Shown one piece after another: positions 7,805 through 13,243 of a stretch of 16,342 bases of DNA. Below the pieces are notes generated by a model, which saw nothing but the letters and a program-made list of their open reading frames with translations, did no database searches and was not told the DNA's origin. Position numbers and translations under genes: made by a program. Origin of the DNA: Candidatus Uhrbacteria bacterium RIFOXYA2_FULL_40_9 (lineage in GTDB: Bacteria; Patescibacteriota; Patescibacteriia; UBA9934; GWF2-40-263). Each line of letters begins with the position of its first letter. Positions within the stretch are counted from its first letter, which is position 1. Location of the stretch: positions 4,975-21,316 of the forward strand of contig MGEY01000004.1 in the NCBI GenBank assembly GCA_001791615.1, given 5' to 3'.

Positions 7805-8238
7805 GAAAGCTTCTTTCGCAGTCGCTCAATAACTTGCCAGTGGTCAAAACCCATTTCCTCAGGAGCGAGAGAATCAATTTGACGTACATGAAGGTGTTTG
7901 GCATCTGTGGCAGGCTTACACAGGGCAATCGCGTTTCGATCAGGAAGATCAATCGTAAAGACAATGGAAAGTGTATGACCAGAACGAGGATCTCGACCAG
8001 TCTCATCCAAGAGAGTCAAAAGCTTCAGATCCGTTTCCTTCACTTCCAAATTAATCTCTTCAAGAAGTTCGCGTGCACAAGCTTGTGCGCAACGTTCTCC
8101 TTCATCCACATGTCCACCTGGCAAAACAAGGCATTGCTCAAATGGAGGCTTAGCTCGTTCGATTAAAAGGATTTCGCGACCTGCGATTGTGACGGCCCCA
8201 TCAACCGTTGGGAAAACGTGAGCGTAAGGCTGATGCAT
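7801..8238 (-). CDS. NUDIX hydrolase, ADP-ribose pyrophosphatase-like
   Basis: A 145-residue NUDIX protein. NUDIX enzymes split nucleoside diphosphates linked to another group, using metal ions held by the Nudix box. The box lies at residues 42-64: Gly42, Glu48, Arg56-Glu57 and Glu60-Glu61 are present, and the usual glycine near the end is Asn63. A GRDPRSGHTLSIVF segment (81-94) resembles the DPRGH-type strand of ADP-ribose pyrophosphatases, which is the basis for the suggested substrate. The open frame extends 45 codons further upstream, but AAGGAG (8245-8250) six bases before the ATG at 8238 and the conserved domain fix this start. The gene follows a zinc-ribbon gene by 16 bases and overlaps the next one by four, so the three form an operon. 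Confidence 0.9.
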   Translation of the reverse strand: MHQPYAHVFPTVDGAVTIAGREILLIERAKPPFEQCLVLPGGHVDEGERCAQACARELLEEINLEVKETDLKLLTLLDETGRDPRSGHTLSIVFTIDLPDRNAIALCKPATDAKHLHVRQIDSLAPEEMGFDHWQVIERLRKKLS

Positions 8239-8254
8239 AAGAGACTCCTTTGTG

Positions 8255-8521
8255 TTAGTGGGGATCATCTGGGATAGAGAAATTGCGCATGAGTTGACGC
8301 GCTTCACTGTCTGGAAGATCTGTCTTCTTTCCACAACAGAGGCAACGGAAGGTGACATAGGTTCCATAAACATCTCCCCTATAATCTATGTTGTAGGTCA
8401 TGAAGAGATCTTCAACTGAGACAGAAAGCACAGCTCCGCATCCCATTCCACCATTACCCTTTCCTGTACAAGCAAATTTCTTTTCCCAAACAGGCTTCTT
8501 ACCTTCCTTGATGATGCGCAT
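8255..8521 (-). CDS. Small zinc-ribbon protein, first gene of the operon
   Basis: An 88-residue protein of unknown role. It begins MRIIKEG, then has Cys18 and Cys28 in a glycine-rich segment ending CGAVLSV, a middle strand region with DYRGDVYGTYVTF, and RCLCCGKKTDLP (Cys60, Cys62, Cys63), giving a four-cysteine ribbon. The layout parallels the 95-residue protein at the other end of the operon. AAAGGAG lies six bases before the ATG, and the same leader core (ACAAAGGAGTC, or CACAAAGGAGTC in the other case) also precedes the NUDIX gene. It is the promoter-proximal gene, transcribed divergently from the TrmB-like regulator. Confidence 0.72.
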   Translation of the reverse strand: MRIIKEGKKPVWEKKFACTGKGNGGMGCGAVLSVSVEDLFMTYNIDYRGDVYGTYVTFRCLCCGKKTDLPDSEARQLMRNFSIPDDPH

Positions 8522-8574
8522 GGGTGACTCCTTTGTAAGGAACGGATGTCAAGGAGAATTATTCCCTCCCTGAC

Positions 8575-8591
8575 ACTGCCATCATGCCAGT
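8575..8591. promoter_or_regulatory. Operator-like 17-bp imperfect palindrome
   Basis: ACTG-c-CAT-c-ATG-c-CAGT is symmetrical about the central C at 8583; seven of eight positions per arm pair, the exception being a C opposite C. It lies between the divergent zinc-ribbon operon and the TrmB-like regulator, 26 bases before the first -35 element of the regulator. A binding site for that regulator is an inference from position. Confidence 0.45.
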
Positions 8592-8616
8592 TTGGTTGTT
8601 ATAGCGACAGAAAAAA

Positions 8617-8656
8617 TTGTGATCATATTGACAAATGAGATATAATCTGCTAATTT
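8617..8656 (+). promoter_or_regulatory. Promoter region of the TrmB-like regulator
   Basis: Two overlapping sets are visible: TTGTGA (8617-8622), 18 bases, TATAAT (8641-8646); and TTGACA (8628-8633), 17 bases, TAATTT (8651-8656). The first has the perfect -10, the second the perfect -35. Either would give a leader of about 40-50 bases. Confidence 0.6.
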
Positions 8657-8700
8657 AAGCTAAGAAATCTGAAATATTTACAACGAAAAAGGTCGTAGTT

Positions 8701-9486
8701 ATGGAATATTCAAAATTGACTAAATTACAAAGGCTGGAAATTCAAGAGGTATTGACGCGATTGGGGTTTAATCAAAAAGACCAAATGGTTTATTTGGCTT
8801 TATTGCAATTGGGGAAGGTTACCATGACTCCGCTCGCACGCATGGTTGAACTTCCGGCAACAACAGTCCAATCGATCATGAATCGTTTAGGGGAAAGGGG
8901 GGTTGTGGAAATGACAAAGCAAAAATCGCGAAGCGTGTATGAGGCCCATGATCCAACCGTGCTCAAAAAAATGATAGAGCGTCAGATACAGGAAGTGACA
9001 ACCATTATTCCTTTTCTTACAGCTCTGAAAACAGAAACAGCGATCAGTCCAAAGATCCGAATTTATTATCGTGATCGCATGACAGATATTTTTCATGAAG
9101 CTCTTGCCTGCAAAAGTAAACATGTTTTTGAGATCGTTTCTGCAAAAGATTTTCAAGAGATTATCGGAGAGCGATTTCATTTTTCCCGTCAGCGCATAAA
9201 AGCTGGTGTACACTTGAAGAGCTTACGCGTGCAAGCAACAGAAATAAAAAAATATTCAAAGAAAACACATGAGAGGGAACTTCGTGAGGCAAAGTTTCTT
9301 TCTCCCGAACTCACTTTTCGTTGTTCATTGATGTTTTGGGATGAAACCGTAGCTTTTTTCACCACAAAAGATGAGGGACTTGCTTGGACAGTTCAAAGCA
9401 AAACACTTGTCGAAACATATAAACAAATTTTTGATTTACTTTGGAGTATTGGAAGAAAAATGGAAACAGAAATAGATAAGAAATAA
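8701..9486 (+). CDS. TrmB-family transcriptional regulator
   Basis: A 261-residue protein. Residues about 17-83 form a winged helix-turn-helix of the TrmB type: LTRLGFNQKDQMVYLALLQLG, then a recognition helix around LPATTVQSIMNRL and a wing. A short helical linker (85-110) leads to a sensor-like C-terminal half with KIRIYYR, a turn motif GERFHFSRQRIKAGV and a MFWDETVAFFTTKDEG strand pair. TrmB proteins bind sugars or other small ligands in archaea; many bacterial members have no known ligand. It is transcribed away from the zinc-ribbon/NUDIX operon, a usual arrangement for a local regulator, and a palindrome lies between them. AAAGG upstream serves as a weak ribosome binding site about nine bases before the ATG. 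The permease gene follows 62 bases later. Confidence 0.85.
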   Translation: MEYSKLTKLQRLEIQEVLTRLGFNQKDQMVYLALLQLGKVTMTPLARMVELPATTVQSIMNRLGERGVVEMTKQKSRSVYEAHDPTVLKKMIERQIQEVTTIIPFLTALKTETAISPKIRIYYRDRMTDIFHEALACKSKHVFEIVSAKDFQEIIGERFHFSRQRIKAGVHLKSLRVQATEIKKYSKKTHERELREAKFLSPELTFRCSLMFWDETVAFFTTKDEGLAWTVQSKTLVETYKQIFDLLWSIGRKMETEIDKK

Positions 9487-9514
9487 ACAATCTCTAGGAG
9501 GTCTTTCTTTTTCT

Positions 9515-9523
9515 TGTTATACT
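9515..9523 (+). promoter_or_regulatory. Extended -10 promoter element before the AI-2E permease gene
   Basis: TGT followed by TATACT forms an extended -10 element, 26 bases before the permease start codon. No good -35 is seen; the upstream region is pyrimidine-rich. A separate transcript for the permease is possible. Confidence 0.4.
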
Positions 9524-9548
9524 ATAAATAAGAATACATAAGGAGGAT

Positions 9549-10601
9549 ATGAAAAAAACAATACAACAAGCTTCCATAGAAAAATGGTTTTTTCTTCTCG
9601 TTGCAGCCGTGGTGCTGTATTTATTTTGGTCCATTATTCAACCCTTCGCGATTTTGATCATAACAGCAGGGATTGCGGCAGTGGCACTTGTTCCTTTGGA
9701 TCAATTTTTTTTCAAAATTGTAAAACAACGTAAACTTTCTGCAATCATGACATCCTTAGGAATGTTTTTGGTAATTATTATTCCCCTTATCCTTATTCTT
9801 TTGCTTATTGCAAAGCAAGCAACAGAACTCATTCAACTTTCTTTAGGAGAACAAGGATGGTTAACAACTTTTAATCTGACAGACCACAAGATCTATCAAC
9901 TTCTTCCGGTTTACGTGCAAGAACAAATTCTCTCCATTGATCTTCAAACAGTAGGGCTCAATGTTGCACAATGGATTATCGATAATATTGGTGGATTGTT
10001 TTCAAGTACTTCTCGCTTTCTCCTAAATATTTTCTTGTTTTTTATTGCACTGTACTATCTTTTAGTAGATCGAAAAAAGTTGCATATAGAGATTCTTGCC
10101 TTAAGTCCTTTTGATAATGAAGTGGATGCGAAGATCATCCATCGTATTGCATCAACCATCCGTCATGTCGTGTTTGGAATTCTTGTTCTTGCTATTATTC
10201 AAGGTCTTTTTGCAGGAATTGGAATGACCATTTTTGGTGTTCCTGGTTCGGTTATTTGGGGTGCATTTACGATTATTGCGGCTCTCGTGCCTTTAGTAGG
10301 ATCAGCTCTTGTGCTCGTGCCAGCAGTCATTTATCTATTTATGATCGGAAATGTTGGATCTGCTATTGGTCTTGCTCTCTGGGCAGCTTTGGTAGTGGGT
10401 TTATCTGATAACATCGTTGCCCCTTACCTCATAAAAGGAACAACACACATGCACATGTTTCTCGTGTTGATTTCTATATTAGGAGGTATTCAAATTTTCG
10501 GTTCCATTGGTTTTATTATTGGTCCTACTATTCTTGCTGCCTTTCTTGTTGTTATTGATTTATACAAAAGTGGTATTTTAAAAGACGGACAGTGGTCATA
10601 A
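9549..10601 (+). CDS. AI-2E family transporter (PerM/YdiK-type permease)
   Basis: A 350-residue integral membrane protein with about seven or eight hydrophobic helices, of the usual length for the AI-2E exporter-like family. Recognisable traits are the N-terminal pair of helices with SIIQPFAILIITAGIAAVALVPL, a longer extracytoplasmic segment (about 95-145), the FFIALYYLLVDRKKL turn (about 167-181), and the conserved end with GTTHMHMFLVLISILGGIQIFG followed by a GFIIGPTILAAFLVV helix. Members export autoinducer-2 or act as sodium/proton antiporters in a few species; the substrate here cannot be told. The ATG is preceded by AAGGAGG (9540-9546), leaving only two bases of spacing, which is unusually short. 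The gene may be co-transcribed with the regulator or use its own promoter. Confidence 0.9.
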   Translation: MKKTIQQASIEKWFFLLVAAVVLYLFWSIIQPFAILIITAGIAAVALVPLDQFFFKIVKQRKLSAIMTSLGMFLVIIIPLILILLLIAKQATELIQLSLGEQGWLTTFNLTDHKIYQLLPVYVQEQILSIDLQTVGLNVAQWIIDNIGGLFSSTSRFLLNIFLFFIALYYLLVDRKKLHIEILALSPFDNEVDAKIIHRIASTIRHVVFGILVLAIIQGLFAGIGMTIFGVPGSVIWGAFTIIAALVPLVGSALVLVPAVIYLFMIGNVGSAIGLALWAALVVGLSDNIVAPYLIKGTTHMHMFLVLISILGGIQIFGSIGFIIGPTILAAFLVVIDLYKSGILKDGQWS

Positions 10602-10611
10602 AAAGAAAATA

Positions 10612-10643
10612 AAAACTCTCCCATTCTAGAAGGAGAGTTTTTT
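10612..10643. terminator. Bidirectional terminator between the AI-2E permease and rplS genes
   Basis: AAAACTCTCC (10612-10621) pairs with GGAGAGTTTT (10632-10641) around a ten-base loop. T residues follow on the plus strand and an A-rich run precedes it, so it can stop both converging transcripts. It starts 11 bases after the permease stop codon. Confidence 0.9.
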
Positions 10644-10653
10644 GTTACACAGT

Positions 10654-11190
10654 TTATGCAGGTCGCGTTTCTTTCAACTTTCTCTTGAATCGATGTTTGA
10701 GGTCTTTGAGGTATCCTAGTTTGGCACGACAAACACGAGCTTTTTTTACCAGTTCAATTTTTGCGATCACAGGGGAATTGATTGGATAGATTTTTTCCAC
10801 TCCGAATCCTTTACTCATTTTTCTCACCGTCATGGTGCGAGAAATTCCCGAACCTTTGAGCCAAAGAATGATTCCTTCAAAGATCTGAATACGTTCTCGC
10901 TCTTCTCCTTTTGGAGAAATATCTTTGATGCGTTCATGGACACGCACGGTCATTCCTGGTTTGAGTTGTTTGAAATCAATGAGCTTTGCCTGGTAAGCAG
11001 CTTCTGGAGCTTCTTCTTCGGCTGGCTCTTCCATCTCTTTCTCTGCAATCGCTTCAGAATCAGATGATTCTGTCTCGATTTCTGTGGAAGTATCTTTTTG
11101 TTCTTGTTCTGCTTCTTTAGCAGTAGGGGAATCAGTTTGTGGTTTTTCACTCACCTCTTCCTGAACGTCCTTTTTTTCTTCATCAGACAT
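10654..11190 (-). CDS. rplS: Ribosomal protein bL19 with acidic N-terminal extension
   Basis: bL19 is a large-subunit protein at the interface with the small subunit. The core (about residues 66-178) matches the family: FKQLKPGMTVRVHERIKD, then RIQIFEGIILWLKGSGISRTMTVRKMSKGFGVEKIYPINSP, and a basic end with RAKLGYLKDLKHRFKRKLKE. In front of it is a glutamate-rich, low-complexity extension of about 65 residues, absent from typical bL19 proteins of about 115 residues. I prefer the ATG at 11190 (MSDEEKKD); an in-frame GTG six codons upstream is possible but has no better ribosome binding site. AAGAGA lies a few bases upstream. A promoter overlapping the end of the preceding gene gives a leader of about 75 bases. 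Confidence 0.93.
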   Translation of the reverse strand: MSDEEKKDVQEEVSEKPQTDSPTAKEAEQEQKDTSTEIETESSDSEAIAEKEMEEPAEEEAPEAAYQAKLIDFKQLKPGMTVRVHERIKDISPKGEERERIQIFEGIILWLKGSGISRTMTVRKMSKGFGVEKIYPINSPVIAKIELVKKARVCRAKLGYLKDLKHRFKRKLKETRPA

Positions 11191-11270
11191 ATGAATTCTC
11201 TTAGTCACATTCTAGAGGACCGCATTCTTTGCGAATCAGCGTTCATAAATATGTGTTTAAATGTGCCAAA

Positions 11271-11299
11271 AGAATAGCGGAAAGAGAGAAAAAGGTCAA
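11271..11299 (-). promoter_or_regulatory. Promoter of rplS
   Basis: On the minus strand TTGACC (11294-11299) is followed after 17 bases by TATTCT (11271-11276). The -35 overlaps the stop codon of the CMP kinase gene. The predicted leader of about 75 bases before rplS shows only weak hairpins. Confidence 0.65.
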
Positions 11300-11844
11300 G
11301 TATTTGGGAGCGCTTGTAAGATGAGTTCTACAATTTCTTCAGGGGTTTTATCTGAGGTGTCGATCACCAAATCATAGTGGGCATGATCAAGATAATCGAT
11401 TTTGTAAAAATCAAGATAGCGCTTTTGATCTGCTTTTAAGCGGTTTTCAACAGCCTGTTTAGCTTCTTCAAGTGATTGATAAAGAGGCTCGTTTTTTCTT
11501 TCTCCATGAGTGGTTGCTTTCAAGACGCGTTTTGCCGCTTCTTCCAAAGAGACATCAAGAAAAATTTTGAATGATTTGGGAATAAAGTACCAAGAGAGCC
11601 TGCCATCGATAATGAAGTCGTCTTTGGTTTCACCAAGGTTTTTTTGATAATGATCAATTTTTTTGTCTTCCGAAAAATCATTATAAAATGCGGTATTGTA
11701 AGTTTGCAGATCCATTCCTTGTTTGCTTGCGCATTGCCTTCGAAAAAAACCAAGATTGTGATATGGAAGTTTAAGTCGGTCGGAGAGCAGGTGTGCAATT
11801 GTTGTTTTTCCAGAACCAGGAACTCCTGTGAGTGCAATAATCAT
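11296..11844 (-). CDS. cmk: Archaeal-type cytidylate kinase
   Basis: A 182-residue P-loop kinase. The Walker A GVPGSGKTT lies at residues 7-15, with a short lid region around KATTHGERKNE. The IIDGRLSWYFIP segment corresponds to the nucleotide-binding EGRLAG-type motif of archaeal CMP kinases, and the C-terminal RYLDFYKIDYLDHAHYDLV segment followed by a DTS motif is a close match to the YGID..D...YDLVI.TS end of that group. The enzyme would phosphorylate CMP and dCMP with ATP in pyrimidine nucleotide supply. The length of about 180 fits the archaeal type; bacterial Cmk is near 225 residues. It lies 12 bases after the pseudouridine synthase gene and probably shares its transcript. Another small nucleoside monophosphate kinase cannot be fully excluded. 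No Shine-Dalgarno is visible. Confidence 0.82.
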   Translation of the reverse strand: MIIALTGVPGSGKTTIAHLLSDRLKLPYHNLGFFRRQCASKQGMDLQTYNTAFYNDFSEDKKIDHYQKNLGETKDDFIIDGRLSWYFIPKSFKIFLDVSLEEAAKRVLKATTHGERKNEPLYQSLEEAKQAVENRLKADQKRYLDFYKIDYLDHAHYDLVIDTSDKTPEEIVELILQALPNT

Positions 11845-11856
11845 AGAGGTTTATGA

Positions 11857-12783
11857 TTAGTTTTTTGAAAGTGTTTGAAGAAGGTTTTGTAAAGATAAAG
11901 GAAGAGGGGATTCAAAGGTTCTTTGTGTTCCATCCATGAGGGTAATAGTGAGTTTATGGGCATGAAGGAAGAGGCGATCCATTTTGATGGGATGGATATT
12001 TTTCATCATTTTCTTTTTGTATAAAGGATCTCCCACAATCGGATGATCAACAGCTTTGAAATGGGCACGAATTTGATGGGTGCGCCCTGTATGGATGTTG
12101 ATTTTTACAAACGTGGCAATTTTATAGCGTTCCAAAACCGTATATTCGGTAATCGCTTCTTTTCCTTCTTGATCTTCGGGTCTTGCTACCATGCGCCCAA
12201 GCGTTTTTGAGCGAGCAATTTTTAAGGTGATGACATCATGATCTTTTGGAAGTTCTCCATATACAAGTGCCAAATATTCTTTTTTGATTGTTCGATCTTT
12301 GAATTGTTGTTTGAGATGAGAAAAAGATGCCGATGTTTTTGCAATAACCATGACCCCAGATACTTGTCGATCAAGGCGATGAACAATACCAGGGCGCGAA
12401 GGATCATCTCCGACTTCTTTTATTTCAGGACAATAGGCAACAAGCGCATCTGCGAGAGATTGTTCTTGATCAAGGATATGTACTTCATGCACAATCACTC
12501 CTGCTTGTTTTTCTATAACAAGAATCGCATCATCTTCATAAAGAATTGTGAGAGAGGGAAGAGGCCCTTTTTTTTCAAGTGGTTGCATGCGAAGAGTGGT
12601 TGGAAAAAAAACAAGATCTCCTTCTTGTACAAGAGTGTGAGGTTTTATTGTGTGATCATTGATCGTGACTTCTCCCTGTTTAATACTTTTTTGAACTTGT
12701 GAGCGAGAAGTGTCAGTAAAACGATTGATAAAAACATCAACTCTTTCTCCTGCGTGTTCTGTTTTGACTTTTTGTGTAGGCAT
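11857..12783 (-). CDS. RluD-family 23S rRNA pseudouridine synthase
   Basis: A 308-residue protein with an N-terminal S4 RNA-binding domain (about 11-60: GERVDVFINR, then SRSQVQKSIKQGEVTIND) and the RluA/RluD catalytic domain. The active-site motif HRLDRQVSGV (135-144) contains the catalytic Asp138; further family motifs are LYEDDAILVIEKQAGVIVH (about 81-99), IKKEYLALVYG, and the HTGRTHQIRAHF block. These enzymes convert chosen uridines of 23S rRNA to pseudouridine. The exact target helix cannot be read from sequence, so no rlu symbol is given. The ATG comes one base after the stop of a 58-codon membrane protein gene, and the CMP kinase gene follows 12 bases after its own stop. No proper Shine-Dalgarno precedes the ATG, so translation may depend on the upstream gene. 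Confidence 0.93.
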   Translation of the reverse strand: MPTQKVKTEHAGERVDVFINRFTDTSRSQVQKSIKQGEVTINDHTIKPHTLVQEGDLVFFPTTLRMQPLEKKGPLPSLTILYEDDAILVIEKQAGVIVHEVHILDQEQSLADALVAYCPEIKEVGDDPSRPGIVHRLDRQVSGVMVIAKTSASFSHLKQQFKDRTIKKEYLALVYGELPKDHDVITLKIARSKTLGRMVARPEDQEGKEAITEYTVLERYKIATFVKINIHTGRTHQIRAHFKAVDHPIVGDPLYKKKMMKNIHPIKMDRLFLHAHKLTITLMDGTQRTFESPLPLSLQNLLQTLSKN

Positions 12784-12784
12784 A

Positions 12785-12961
12785 TTAGTTTAGCTTCATG
12801 ACTCCTTGATAAAAAAGACCAAAAACAACTGTAAGGATCAATCCAGCCAAGAGAATAAAAAAAAGCCCAACGATTTCTTCGCGACTATTTGATTTCACAG
12901 CAATTTTGAGTTTAAGAAGAAAGATAAAGAGAATGATCAGTCCAAGAAAAAGAAAAGGCAT
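12785..12961 (-). CDS. Small two-helix membrane protein (58 residues), hypothetical
   Basis: A short frame read from the minus strand: ATG at 12961, TAA at 12785-12787. The protein begins MPFLFLGLIILFIFLLKL and has two hydrophobic helices (about 2-18 and 32-50) joined by a polar loop around VKSNSREEIVG. I do not recognise a family. Support for a real gene is the uninterrupted frame filling the gap, the sensible two-helix hairpin with a charged loop, and the spacing of one base to the rluD-like start codon. No Shine-Dalgarno is seen. An AAGGAG sits inside its 3' end. Confidence 0.55.
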   Translation of the reverse strand: MPFLFLGLIILFIFLLKLKIAVKSNSREEIVGLFFILLAGLILTVVFGLFYQGVMKLN

Positions 12962-12998
12962 AAAATAAGAAAAAGTCTGTCATTTAGATGATCGTGAT

Positions 12999-13004
12999 TT
13001 TATA
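12999..13004 (-). promoter_or_regulatory. Possible -10 element for the rluD-cmk operon
   Basis: TATAAA on the minus strand, about 38 bases before the small membrane protein start. The TTGAAC upstream is only 12 bases away, too close for a normal -35. Weak support. Confidence 0.3.
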
Positions 13005-13042
13005 GTAGCGTGTTTTGTTCAAAATCGCAATAAAATAAAGAG

Positions 13043-13066
13043 AATCATCAGAAATATCTGATGATT
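13043..13066. repeat. Perfect inverted repeat in front of tRNA-Ile
   Basis: AATCATCAGA (13043-13052) and TCTGATGATT (13057-13066) are exact reverse complements around AATA. No T-run follows on the plus strand. It covers the -35 zone of the tRNA-Ile promoter, so it may be an operator; as RNA it could be a weak minus-strand terminator. Confidence 0.55.
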
Positions 13067-13086
13067 GACAAGAAGGATGATATAAT
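13058..13086 (+). promoter_or_regulatory. Promoter of tRNA-Ile(UAU)
   Basis: A perfect TATAAT lies at 13081-13086, 29 bases before the tRNA. At the standard distance the -35 would be CTGATG (13058-13063), part of the inverted repeat; a TTGACA at 13065-13070 is only ten bases from the -10. Confidence 0.5.
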
Positions 13087-13115
13087 AGAGACTGTTATTT
13101 CTTGAAGTGATTATT

Positions 13116-13192
13116 GGGCCTGTAGCTCAGTTGGTTAGAGCGCGGAGCTTATACCTCCGTGGTCGTTGGTTCGAGTCCAACCAGGCCCACCA
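13116..13192 (+). tRNA. tRNA-Ile, anticodon UAU
   Basis: A complete cloverleaf. Acceptor arms GGGCCTG (13116-13122) and CAGGCCC (13182-13188) pair perfectly; D-stem GCTC/GAGC; anticodon stem CGGAG/CTCCG; T-stem GTTGG/CCAAC with loop TTCGAGT; discriminator A and encoded CCA (13190-13192). The anticodon loop is CTTATAC (13148-13154), so positions 34-36 are TAT, which reads AUA as isoleucine. The body (GTAGCTCAGTTGGTTAGAGCGC and its 3' part) is close to that of ordinary bacterial tRNA-Ile(GAU). Most bacteria instead read AUA with tRNA-Ile(CAU) modified to lysidine by TilS. The loop also has C at position 38, facing C32, instead of the A usual in tRNA-Ile(GAU). Confidence 0.95.
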
Positions 13193-13243
13193 GCCTTTCT
13201 TGTTCTGTAAAGATGGAATTGTTTAGATGATTAAACTTTGCTT

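Noticed and set aside
7418..7882. 154-residue open frame on the plus strand
   Set aside because: It crosses the uvrA terminator, the operon terminator and two minus-strand genes with recognisable motifs, so it is a shadow.
8239..8373. 45-codon N-terminal extension of the NUDIX protein
   Set aside because: It overlaps the upstream zinc-ribbon gene, while a strong AAGGAG precedes the internal ATG at 8238 where the domain starts.
8522..8574. TTGACA on the minus strand close to the first zinc-ribbon gene
   Set aside because: At 17 bases it meets AGTCAC inside the ribosome binding region, so it cannot be a working -35. No convincing promoter for this operon was found.
10654..10780. Possible mobile element ends or direct repeats around the minus-strand blocks
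   Set aside because: No transposase, terminal inverted repeats or target duplications are seen anywhere in the window.
11191..11208. GTG start six codons upstream in rplS
   Set aside because: No ribosome binding site favours it, and the ATG at 11190 with AAGAGA upstream gives the usual MSDEEK-type start; still possible.
12238..12702. 154-residue open frame on the plus strand
   Set aside because: It lies wholly within the rluD-like gene on the other strand, is rich in Phe, Ile and Lys without domain features, and is a shadow.
13193..13243. tRNA-adjacent attachment site or integrated element after tRNA-Ile
   Set aside because: No repeat of the tRNA 3' end is found downstream other than the normal similarity to tRNA-Val, and no integrase is present.
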